From NCBI GenBank assembly GCA_946479055.1, contig CAMLEX010000257.1:1-7072 (forward strand): a stretch of DNA of 7,072 nucleotides, in the 5' to 3' direction. The position numbers and the translations under genes are program-made. Positions within the stretch are counted from its first letter, which is position 1, and each line of letters opens with the position of its first letter. Below are positions 1-6,266 of the stretch, piece by piece. The notes under the pieces were generated by a model. It did no database searches. It had not been told where the DNA came from and worked only from the letters and a program-made list of their open reading frames with translations. The stretch is from an uncultured Bacteroidota bacterium (GTDB taxonomy: Bacteria > Bacteroidota > Bacteroidia > Chitinophagales > Chitinophagaceae).

Positions 1-955
1 CCAACCCCTCGTGTCACATATCTATACAGCTGATCCTTCGGCTCATGTGTTCAATGGACGCATTTATATTTATCCATCGCATGATACTGCTACGGGTACA
101 CCCGAAGATGATCTGGGCAGCCATTTCAATATGATGGATTACCATATTCTTTCTATGGATTCTATTGGCGGTAAAGTAACGGACCATGGTGTAGCGTTGC
201 ATATTAAAGATATACCCTGGGCTGGCAGACAGCTATGGGCGCCTGATGCCGCATTCGCAAATAATACATATTACTTATACTTTCCTGTAAAAGATAAACA
301 GGATGTATTTCATATTGGTGTTGCCACCAGTGATAAACCCGAAGGTCCTTTTACAGCAGAGAAACAACCTATCAAAGGAAGTTATAGTATTGACCCTTCT
401 GTTTTTAAAGATGATGATGGGAAATTTTATATGTACTTCGGTGGTATCTGGGGTGGGCAATTACAAAAATGGAATGGCAATAAATATGACTCCGCCGGTA
501 AACTTCGTCAAGCTGCTGAGCAAGCGGTTTTGCCAAGAGTTGCTAAACTGAATGCAGACATGAAATCTTTTGCTGAAGAAGTGAAAGAAATAAAAATCGT
601 TGATAAAGAAGGGAAGCTGTTTACAGAAAAAGATAATGACAAACGATTCTTTGAAGCCGCATGGATGCATAAATATAAAGGCAAATACTATTTCTCCTAT
701 TCAACAGGCGATACACATTTTATCAATTATGCGATTGGTGATAATCCTTACGGGCCTTTTACTTACCAGGGTGTATTGTTAAACCCTGTGGATGGATGGA
801 CCAATCATCATTCTATTGTAGAAGCAAACGGTAAATGGTATTTGTTTTATCATGATGTACAGTTGTCAGGTAAAACACATTTGCGGAACGTGAAAGTAAC
901 GGAGCTGAAATATAATGAGGATGGAACGATTCAAACAGTTGATGCGTATAAATAA
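1..955 (+). CDS. Glycoside hydrolase family 43 (arabinofuranosidase/xylosidase type), 5'-truncated
   Basis: This is the C-terminal bulk of a five-bladed beta-propeller glycosidase of family GH43, whose members usually release arabinose or xylose from plant polysaccharides. Counting the GTG at 11 as residue 1, the three GH43 acidic residues are visible: D8 (IYTADPSAHVF, general base), D128 (SIDPSVF, pKa modulator) and E215 (FFEAAWMHKY, general acid). N265-H266-H267-S268 matches the conserved core histidine region. Between D128 and E215 lies a charged, probably helical insertion (about residues 160-210). The frame stays open to the window edge (Q-P-L-V-S-H), and the GTG encodes the valine of an NPLV-HIYTADPS-type stretch I recognise in relatives. 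It is therefore almost certainly internal, and the true start with any signal peptide lies upstream. The 3' end is complete (TAA at 953-955). The next gene follows after 79 bp on the same strand. Subfamily and exact substrate cannot be fixed from sequence alone. Confidence 0.92.
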   Translation, partial: QPLVSHIYTADPSAHVFNGRIYIYPSHDTATGTPEDDLGSHFNMMDYHILSMDSIGGKVTDHGVALHIKDIPWAGRQLWAPDAAFANNTYYLYFPVKDKQDVFHIGVATSDKPEGPFTAEKQPIKGSYSIDPSVFKDDDGKFYMYFGGIWGGQLQKWNGNKYDSAGKLRQAAEQAVLPRVAKLNADMKSFAEEVKEIKIVDKEGKLFTEKDNDKRFFEAAWMHKYKGKYYFSYSTGDTHFINYAIGDNPYGPFTYQGVLLNPVDGWTNHHSIVEANGKWYLFYHDVQLSGKTHLRNVKVTELKYNEDGTIQTVDAYK

Positions 956-1034
956 TCAATAAGAAGAATGAAGCTGACGAAGGAATAATAAGGATTTATT
1001 CAGGATATCCGTTTCAAGATTCAAAATTCTGCCA

Positions 1035-2279
1035 ATGAAAAAAATACTTCTCACAGGTGCTGTTTTGCTAAGCATCTATGCATGGAATTGTCATGCTCAA
1101 AAGATAGCGACATTCAGCATCGGATTATCGCCTGAAAAGCCTGGCATGGATATTCCTGTAAGCATTAACCTGGATAGTATTACAAAACTACCAGCCGGCT
1201 CTTTATCACTTTCGGAAATTACAGGCAATACAATTACGCCTGTCCCCTTCCAGGTTGCGCAAAGCAAGTACCGAACCCTCCATTGGATAGTACGGAATGA
1301 AACCCTGCTTAATAAAAGAACTTATCAGCTTACAAAAGCTGCTCCGGGAGCATTTAATAATATAGAAGCTGTTACAAATACTGGCTCTGTAACTATCCGG
1401 TCAGGTAATGTGAATTTATTGCGTTACCAGTTTCAAACAGTATATCCCCCTGCCGGTATTGATACCAATTATAAACGCAGTGGTTTTATTCATCCTCTCT
1501 GGACTCCGCATGGACAGGAGCTTACCAGAATTCAGCCACCCGATCATTATCACCACTATGGCATCTGGAATCCATGGACGCATACGTTATTTGAAAACGA
1601 CACCATTGATTTCTGGAATATAAAGGGCAAGCAAGGAACAGTGCGTTTTGCCAGGTTCAATTCAGTTGTTAACGGCCCGGTCTATTCTGAGTTTGAGGCA
1701 TTGCATGAACATGTGGTATTTAAGAAAGACGGTAGTGAAAAGATAGCGTTGAATGAATTGCAAACAGTACGGGTTTATAATCCCGGAGAAAATAAAGACT
1801 ATTATATAGTTGATATTACTTCAAAAATGACCTGTGCTTCACAAAGCCCATTGCAGATAATTGCGTATCGCTATGGTGGTTTCGGCTGGAGAGCTACCGA
1901 ATTCTGGGATAAGAATAATTCCGAAATGCTTACTTCCGAAGGAAAGACAAGGGATAATACCGATGGAACAAAAGCAAGATGGTGTATTGTGCAAGGGGCA
2001 TTGCCAGGCAATGATGCTGGTGGCATTATTATGTTATCCTTTCCTGCTAATTATAATCATCCTGAACCATTGCGTATCTGGGATAAGAATGCTAATAATG
2101 GCCGCGGCGATGTGTTTGCCAATTTTGCGCCGACTAAAGACAAGGACTGGTTACTGGTACCGGGAAAAGAATATATTTTGAAATACAGGTTGGTTGTGTT
2201 CAATGGAAAATTTGATGCGGCTAAAGCGGAAAATGCGTGGCGGGATTTTGCAGAGCCTGTGAAAATAAAAGTCAAATAA
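1035..2279 (+). CDS. Secreted DUF6807 ('PmoA family') protein
   Basis: This 414-residue protein has an N-terminal Sec signal (MKKILLTGAVLLSIYAW), probably cleaved after CHA, before Q22. C19 is preceded by A-W-N, a poor lipobox, so a soluble periplasmic or secreted protein is more likely than a lipoprotein. The middle carries blocks I associate with DUF6807: a FIHPLWTPHG segment (H153, H159) and D170-H-Y-H173-H174-Y-G176-I-W178, a histidine-rich cluster that could bind metal or sugar. The rest looks beta-rich. Databases often name this family 'PmoA' or methane oxygenase, but it has no multi-pass membrane segments and nothing here suggests methane oxidation, so the name should not be read as a function. 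In Bacteroidota and Planctomycetes such proteins often sit beside Gfo/Idh/MocA oxidoreductases and sugar-degrading enzymes, as here. The start ATG at 1035 is well placed for the signal peptide; no Shine-Dalgarno is seen. The biochemical role is unknown. Confidence 0.85.
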   Translation: MKKILLTGAVLLSIYAWNCHAQKIATFSIGLSPEKPGMDIPVSINLDSITKLPAGSLSLSEITGNTITPVPFQVAQSKYRTLHWIVRNETLLNKRTYQLTKAAPGAFNNIEAVTNTGSVTIRSGNVNLLRYQFQTVYPPAGIDTNYKRSGFIHPLWTPHGQELTRIQPPDHYHHYGIWNPWTHTLFENDTIDFWNIKGKQGTVRFARFNSVVNGPVYSEFEALHEHVVFKKDGSEKIALNELQTVRVYNPGENKDYYIVDITSKMTCASQSPLQIIAYRYGGFGWRATEFWDKNNSEMLTSEGKTRDNTDGTKARWCIVQGALPGNDAGGIIMLSFPANYNHPEPLRIWDKNANNGRGDVFANFAPTKDKDWLLVPGKEYILKYRLVVFNGKFDAAKAENAWRDFAEPVKIKVK

Positions 2280-2280
2280 G

Positions 2281-2317
2281 TTTCACGCAAAGCCGCAAAG
2301 GAGCAACGAACGCAAAG
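2281..2317. repeat. CGCAAAG short tandem repeat
   Basis: Directly after the stop codon of the DUF6807 gene, the heptamer CGCAAAG occurs exactly at 2286-2292, 2294-2300 and 2311-2317, with a decayed copy (AGCAACG, 2302-2308) between. The spacing is therefore about 8-9 bases. The opening TTTCACGCAAAG form is one I remember as a dispersed intergenic repeat in Bacteroidota genomes; that is memory, not a search. It shows no coding sense. Its position against a stop codon fits a repeat inserted in, or tolerated at, a 3' flank. Confidence 0.6.
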
Positions 2318-2329
2318 GGAACCTGAAAT

Positions 2330-2460
2330 GAAAGTTGAGCAATGATCTGAACGAGGAAGAGTGCGACCCTTCCACTTCGCAAGCTCAGTGTTCTGACTAA
2401 ACTGCGACGCTGTAAGTTGAGTAAAGAACAGAACCCTGATCCGCCGCGGCGGACGCAACA
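2330..2460. other. GC-richer intergenic stretch with small inverted repeats
   Basis: This non-coding stretch is about 52% G+C over 2341-2460, visibly richer than its AT-rich surroundings. It holds TGCGA (2362-2366) facing TCGCA (2377-2381), and the latter can pair instead with a second TGCGA (2403-2407). Inside that second pairing is a TCAG-TGTT-CTGA hairpin (2385-2396). GTTGAGCAA (2334-2342) recurs nearly unchanged as GTTGAGTAA (2416-2424). No start codon with a credible protein and no known RNA family was recognised. It may be a lineage-specific dispersed element or a structured part of the transcript; neither is shown. Confidence 0.4.
2440..2453. repeat. Perfect 14-bp GC palindrome
   Basis: TCCGCCGCGGCGGA reads the same on both strands. 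It stands 65 bp before the start of the Tat oxidoreductase gene. As RNA it could form only a 5-bp stem (TCCGC/GCGGA) around CGCG, and no T-tract follows, so it is not a normal intrinsic terminator. It could be an operator-like dyad, a restriction or methylation target, or part of a dispersed repeat; the sequence does not decide. Confidence 0.5.
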
Positions 2461-2518
2461 AACGATGCCATGAAAAACTGAAGCCGGTAACAAAAAACTT
2501 ATCGTCATAAAAATCAAC

Positions 2519-3919
2519 ATGATGAAAAAAAATAAACGATCAACCATTAGCCGCAGAGAATTTCTAAACAACTCAGCTAAAACTGCGGTGGGTACTTCTC
2601 TTGCATTCAGTTTTCCTTCTATTGTTCCAGCGAGTGTATTTGGGAAAAATGCACCCAGCAATCGCATCAATGTCGGCGCTATTGGTGTGGGCCGTATCTC
2701 AAGGGGGCATGATCTGCCCGGTGTATGGAGCCATGATTTTGCACAGGTGATGGCTGTTTGCGATCTTGATACAAAAAGAGCGGAAGAAGGAAGGATATTA
2801 GTGAATGAATATTACACAAAAAGAAATGGCAAACCTTATGATGGCGTGAAAGTATATCATGATTATCGTGAGTTGTTGAACAATAAGGATATTGATGCAG
2901 TGATCATCAGTACGCCCGATCACTGGCATGCACTGATTGGTATTGCTGCTGCAAAAGCCGGTAAACATATTTACATGCAGAAGCCGGCATCGCTTACCAT
3001 TGCTGAAGGAAGACTAGTTAGTGATGTGGTTCAAAAGAGCGGTGTAAAATTTCAAATAGGTAGTCAGCAACGTTCAACTGAACAGTTTCGTTATGCAGCA
3101 GAGTTGGTACGCAATGGAAGAATAGGACAATTGAAAAATGTTTATGTGGGTTTGCCGGGCGATCCGTCGGGAGAAGAAGAAAAAGAAATGCCGGTTCCGC
3201 CAAATCTTAATTACGATATGTGGCTGGGATCTACACCCAATGCTTATTACACGGAAAAAAGAGTGCATCCGCAAAATGGTTATGATCGTCCAGGCTGGTT
3301 GCGTTGCGAACAATTTGGTGCAGGCATGATCACTGGTTGGGGTTCACATCATATTGATTCAGCGCATTGGGGCATGGGCATGGAAAAGTCGGGCCCGGTG
3401 GAAGTTTGGGGTCATGCTGATTTTCCCAAAAAGGGCTTATGGAATGTTCATGGCATTTTCAAAACAGAAGCCTTATATGAAAACGGCGTAAAAATGATAG
3501 TGAGTAATGAATTGCCAAATGGAATTAAGTTTGAAGGAAGCGAAGGTTGGATATTTGTTTCAAGAGGTGATTACCAGGCAACATCTACTGATCCGGTTGC
3601 AAAAGGTGAAAAGGCAAAAAAAATAGATGCAGGTGATCCGAAAATTCTAACGTCAGTGATTGGTGCAAACGAATTTCATTTTATGGTAAGCAAGCAACAT
3701 CATGGCAACTGGCTAGAAAGCATACGGGATAACAAACAACCTATTGCACCGGTAGAAGAAGCTCATCGTTCCTGCTCTGCTTGTCTTGTTCATCATATTG
3801 CGATGAAGCTGGGCAGGAAAGTATATTGGGACCCGGTAAAGGAGCAATTTAAAAATGATAACGAAGCGAATGGTATGCTTTCACGTACGCAGCGTTCTCC
3901 GTACATCATCAACGCATAA
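2519..3919 (+). CDS. Tat-exported Gfo/Idh/MocA family oxidoreductase
   Basis: This 466-residue NAD(P)-dependent oxidoreductase of the Gfo/Idh/MocA family probably acts on sugars or sugar derivatives. The N-terminus is a twin-arginine signal: S11-R12-R13-E14-F15-L16, then a mild hydrophobic stretch (about residues 20-41). It would therefore be exported folded, with its cofactor already bound. The Rossmann fold begins at INVGAIGVGRIS (G56-x-G58, third glycine replaced by S61), and D82 (AVCDLD) ends strand 2, a pattern favouring NAD. A TPDHWHA block precedes M-Q154-K155-P156, the family's EKP motif with Glu changed to Gln but Lys kept. G273-W-G-S-H277-H278-I-D280 supplies the active-site His and Asp region. 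Length is normal for this secreted clade. Two ATG codons are adjacent (2519, 2522); either gives the same Tat signal, and no Shine-Dalgarno is present. Repeat-bearing gaps flank the gene on both sides. The substrate is unknown; the neighbours suggest a plant-type glycan or glycoside. Confidence 0.93.
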   Translation: MMKKNKRSTISRREFLNNSAKTAVGTSLAFSFPSIVPASVFGKNAPSNRINVGAIGVGRISRGHDLPGVWSHDFAQVMAVCDLDTKRAEEGRILVNEYYTKRNGKPYDGVKVYHDYRELLNNKDIDAVIISTPDHWHALIGIAAAKAGKHIYMQKPASLTIAEGRLVSDVVQKSGVKFQIGSQQRSTEQFRYAAELVRNGRIGQLKNVYVGLPGDPSGEEEKEMPVPPNLNYDMWLGSTPNAYYTEKRVHPQNGYDRPGWLRCEQFGAGMITGWGSHHIDSAHWGMGMEKSGPVEVWGHADFPKKGLWNVHGIFKTEALYENGVKMIVSNELPNGIKFEGSEGWIFVSRGDYQATSTDPVAKGEKAKKIDAGDPKILTSVIGANEFHFMVSKQHHGNWLESIRDNKQPIAPVEEAHRSCSACLVHHIAMKLGRKVYWDPVKEQFKNDNEANGMLSRTQRSPYIINA

Positions 3920-3956
3920 GAAATAATGGCTAGTACCTCAGTTTGCTTTTAATTGC

Positions 3957-4041
3957 GCCACAGATGAACGCAGATGAACACAAATACATGTTTCTGTGCT
4001 AATTTGTGTTTATCTCCACAAGTGTCGGGACAAGTTGTGGC
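3957..4041. repeat. Intergenic inverted repeat of CCACAGATGAAC type
   Basis: AGATGAACACAAAT (3972-3985) pairs with ATTTGTGTTTATCT (4002-4015) over 14 bp, with one G-T position and a 16-base loop. Outside it, GCCACA (3957-3962) pairs with TGTGGC (4036-4041), so the whole element can fold back. A competing 6-bp stem, CCACAA (4016-4021) with TTGTGG (4035-4040), uses the same right arm. The left arm also contains CAGATGAAC twice, ten bases apart (3961-3969, 3971-3979). I remember this wording as a widespread Bacteroidota intergenic repeat. Only A-rich sequence and then TTTTT (4050-4054) follow, so terminator activity is possible but not convincing. Confidence 0.65.
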
Positions 4042-4093
4042 AAAAAACCTTTTTCTTGTTTAACTATTTTCAAAAATGAGACATTACTGAATA

Positions 4094-5458
4094 ATGAAAA
4101 AATTGTTTTTGTATATTTTAATCGCATCAACCATGTCCTGCCAGTCTGATGATAAAAAAAATGACCCGCCGATCCGTTTGATCACATTGGATCCCGGCCA
4201 TTTTCATGCAGCACTGGTTCAAAAAACAATGTATAGTGATGTGGATTCTGTCGTGCATGTGTATGCCCCGGAGGGAAATGATCTGAAATTGCATTTAGAA
4301 AGAATTAAAACTTATAACGCAAGAACTGAGTCTCCTACCCATTGGAATGAAGAAGTATATACAGGCAATGATTTTTTTGAAAAAATGATCCAGGAGAAAA
4401 AAGGAAATGTAGTTGTATTGTCAGGTAATAATCAAAAGAAAACTGATTACATTTTACGATCATTAGAAAATGGCTATACTGTTTTTGCTGATAAACCGAT
4501 GGTGATTGACAGCAAAGGTTTTGAACAATTAAAAGAAGCTTTTGCAGTAGCAGCAAAGAATAATCTGTTATTATATGATATCATGACCGAACGTTATGAG
4601 ATCACTACTATGCTGCAACGTGAACTTTCGATGATCCCGGAAATATTCGGTGAGTTAGAAAAAGGAACGCCGGAGAATCCTGCTATCACCAAAGAAAGTA
4701 TTCATCACTTTTATAAATATGTTTCGGGAAGTGTATTGACAAGGCCCGCCTGGTTCATGGATGTATCGCAGCAAGGTGAAGGTATTGTGGATGTAATGAC
4801 TCACCTGGTTGATTTGGTGCAATGGGAGTGTTTTCCTGAACAAGAAATTGATTACACAAAAGATATTGCTATTACTACTGCAAAAAGATGGCCAACTGAT
4901 ATGAGTTTGTCTGAATTCAAAGCAATTACCAAACTGGATAGTTTCCCTTTTTATTTAGATAAAGATATTGTGCATGATACACTGCTGCAGGTATATTGTA
5001 ACGGCGAAGTCAACTACCAGCTCAAAGGCGTTCATGCAAAAACATCAGTGATATGGAAATACAAAGCGCCGGAAGGAACGGGTGACACGCATTACTCGAT
5101 TATGCGGGGAACCAAAGCAAACCTGGTAATCAGGCAGGGAGCGGAAGAGCAGTACAAACCTGCTTTGTATATAGAACCCGTTGCAAAAGATACTGATTAT
5201 GAAAAAGTGGTGAATGAAAAATTTAAATCCGTACTGGAAAAATATCCTGGCGTAGAATTAAAAAAAATAAAACAGGGCTGGCAGATAATTATTCCTGACA
5301 AATATAAGGAAGGTCATGAAGCGCATTTTGGCCGTGTAACGGAAAAATTTTTATCTTATTTAAAGAATAAGAATATGCCTGCATGGGAAGTGCCGAATAT
5401 GCTGGCTAAATATTACACTACAACAAAAGCATTGGAACTCTCATTAAAGAATAAATAA
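4094..5458 (+). CDS. Lipoprotein with divergent Gfo/Idh/MocA fold (putative oxidoreductase C-terminal domain)
   Basis: This 454-residue protein belongs to the group annotated as 'putative oxidoreductase C-terminal domain' proteins, related to Gfo/Idh/MocA enzymes. It starts with a Sec lipoprotein signal, MKKLFLYILIASTMS-C16, so Cys16 should be lipidated. The mature end Q-S-D-D-K-K resembles the S-D-D-type lipoprotein export signal of Bacteroidota, suggesting display on the outer surface. The first beta strand is followed by L32-D-P-G35-H-F-H-A rather than GxGxxG, and strand 2 ends V-H-V-Y-A with no acidic residue, so the usual dinucleotide site looks lost or altered. The rest of the family signature survives: D133-K134-P135 (EKP equivalent) and D233-x3-H237 followed by D240. 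The C-terminal half (about residues 280-450) includes a WKYKAPEGTGDTHYS segment. It follows the Tat oxidoreductase after 174 bp, and its TAA overlaps the next gene's ATG, so it is probably co-translated with the bicupin. Substrate and catalytic competence are unknown. Confidence 0.88.
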   Translation: MKKLFLYILIASTMSCQSDDKKNDPPIRLITLDPGHFHAALVQKTMYSDVDSVVHVYAPEGNDLKLHLERIKTYNARTESPTHWNEEVYTGNDFFEKMIQEKKGNVVVLSGNNQKKTDYILRSLENGYTVFADKPMVIDSKGFEQLKEAFAVAAKNNLLLYDIMTERYEITTMLQRELSMIPEIFGELEKGTPENPAITKESIHHFYKYVSGSVLTRPAWFMDVSQQGEGIVDVMTHLVDLVQWECFPEQEIDYTKDIAITTAKRWPTDMSLSEFKAITKLDSFPFYLDKDIVHDTLLQVYCNGEVNYQLKGVHAKTSVIWKYKAPEGTGDTHYSIMRGTKANLVIRQGAEEQYKPALYIEPVAKDTDYEKVVNEKFKSVLEKYPGVELKKIKQGWQIIIPDKYKEGHEAHFGRVTEKFLSYLKNKNMPAWEVPNMLAKYYTTTKALELSLKNK

Positions 5459-5460
5459 TG
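5456..5460 (+). promoter_or_regulatory. TAATG stop/start overlap (translational coupling)
   Basis: The TAA stop of the lipoprotein oxidoreductase shares its last A with the ATG of the bicupin. A one-base overlap of this kind usually means both proteins come from one mRNA by re-initiation, and no Shine-Dalgarno is seen before the ATG. This is the tightest gene link in the window. Confidence 0.8.
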
Positions 5461-6243
5461 AAAAAAATTATTGTTTTATTTTTTGCAGTCATTATTATGG
5501 GTATCCCTTTATTGATGGCACAGCAAACAGATTCTCTGCCGCCGCGGGTATATAATTGGGACGGACTTACAGTAAAGAAAGAAGAGAACCGCATAATAAG
5601 ACAAGTGATGGAAGGAAGTACTAGCTCTCTCTCCCATTTTGAAGTACACACTACTACACTTGAACCAGGAAAAGCGCCGTACCCACCGCATGTACATGAG
5701 GATATGGAAGAACTCATTATCATAAAAGAAGGACAGGCAAAGATCACTATCAAAGGAACAAGTAAAATAATGGGGGCCGGCAGTATCGCTTTTGCTATGC
5801 CCGGCGACGAACATGGTATTGAAAATATCAGCAACACGCAAGCTACTTACTATATATTAAAATATAAGTCGAAACTGCCAATGAACCTTGAACGGGCAAA
5901 ACAGAATGGCGGTTCTTTTATGCTGGACTGGAATGATCCTGTATTTAAAAAAACTGAAAAAGGAGGGAGAAGAGAATTTTTCAACAGGCCTACCTCACAA
6001 TTGGAAAAATTCGAAATGCATACTACAGCACTTAATCCGGGGCTGCACAGCCATGCACCGCATACGCATAAAGAAGAAGAAGTTGTACTGTTATTAAGAG
6101 GCAATGCAGAAATGTATATCGCAGGTAATCGTTATAAAGCAGCGCCGGGTGATATCATATTTCTTTCCTCCGGCGTATCACATGCTTTGAAAAATACCGG
6201 TAGTGAACAATGTGAATATTTTGCCTTTCAATGGAAAAATTGA
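5458..6243 (+). CDS. Secreted two-domain cupin (bicupin)
   Basis: This 261-residue protein has a Sec signal, MKKIIVLFFAVIIMGIPLLMA, probably cleaved before Q22. Two cupin beta-barrels follow. Domain 1 (about 50-140) has H78-V-H80-x4-E85-x6-G92 and P115-G-D-E-H119-x3-N123. Domain 2 (about 165-258) has H202-T-H204-x3-E208-x6-G215 and P230-G231-D232 leading to H242-x3-N246. Both domains keep the full His-His-Glu-His metal set, so both could bind a divalent metal; in many bicupins one site is degenerate. The two halves resemble each other (FEVHTTTLEPG versus FEMHTTALNPG), pointing to internal duplication. Known bicupins include enzymes of sugar or ureide chemistry and binding proteins. An exported one joined to an oxidoreductase suggests a metal-dependent isomerase, epimerase or lyase step on an oxidised sugar, but this is inference. 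The start is fixed by the TAATG overlap and the signal peptide. The next gene begins 36 bp downstream. Confidence 0.92.
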   Translation: MKKIIVLFFAVIIMGIPLLMAQQTDSLPPRVYNWDGLTVKKEENRIIRQVMEGSTSSLSHFEVHTTTLEPGKAPYPPHVHEDMEELIIIKEGQAKITIKGTSKIMGAGSIAFAMPGDEHGIENISNTQATYYILKYKSKLPMNLERAKQNGGSFMLDWNDPVFKKTEKGGRREFFNRPTSQLEKFEMHTTALNPGLHSHAPHTHKEEEVVLLLRGNAEMYIAGNRYKAAPGDIIFLSSGVSHALKNTGSEQCEYFAFQWKN

Positions 6244-6266
6244 TCGGTATGAAGTTATAAAACTCT

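Noticed and set aside
983..1001. GAATAA/TTATTC hairpin after the GH43 gene as a terminator
   Set aside because: The 6-bp stem is almost entirely A-T with a 7-base loop and lacks a T-tract, so it would be unstable. The gene spacing suits continued transcription.
956..1034. Bacteroidota-type promoter (TTTG then TAnnTTTG) before the genes
   Set aside because: I looked in this gap and in 2280-2518, 3920-4093 and 6244-6279 and found no pair of elements with acceptable match and spacing, so no promoter is reported.
2286..2317. CRISPR-like array from repeated CGCAAAG
   Set aside because: The unit is only seven bases with one- to ten-base spacing. CRISPR repeats are much longer, with regular unique spacers of about 30 bases, and no cas gene is present.
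2440..2453. GC palindrome as an intrinsic terminator
   Set aside because: The possible stem is short and no T-tract follows on either strand.
2057..2670. Two overlapping open frames on the - strand (2057-2461 and 2272-2670) covering the intergenic gap
   Set aside because: They run antisense through two well-supported genes, and their middle parts are merely translations of the CGCAAAG repeat and the GC palindrome. No family features are recognisable.
4076..4090. Four-codon upstream frame (ATG-AGA-CAT-TAC-TGA) before the lipoprotein gene
   Set aside because: It is too short to distinguish from chance in AT-rich DNA and contains no leader-peptide signature such as repeated codons with an adjoining attenuator.
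5418..5841. Antisense open frames opposite the bicupin start
   Set aside because: They are shadows of the bicupin, whose signal peptide, cupin motifs and TAATG junction are clear on the + strand. The hydrophobic look of the shadow comes from the reverse of lysine- and glutamate-rich codons.
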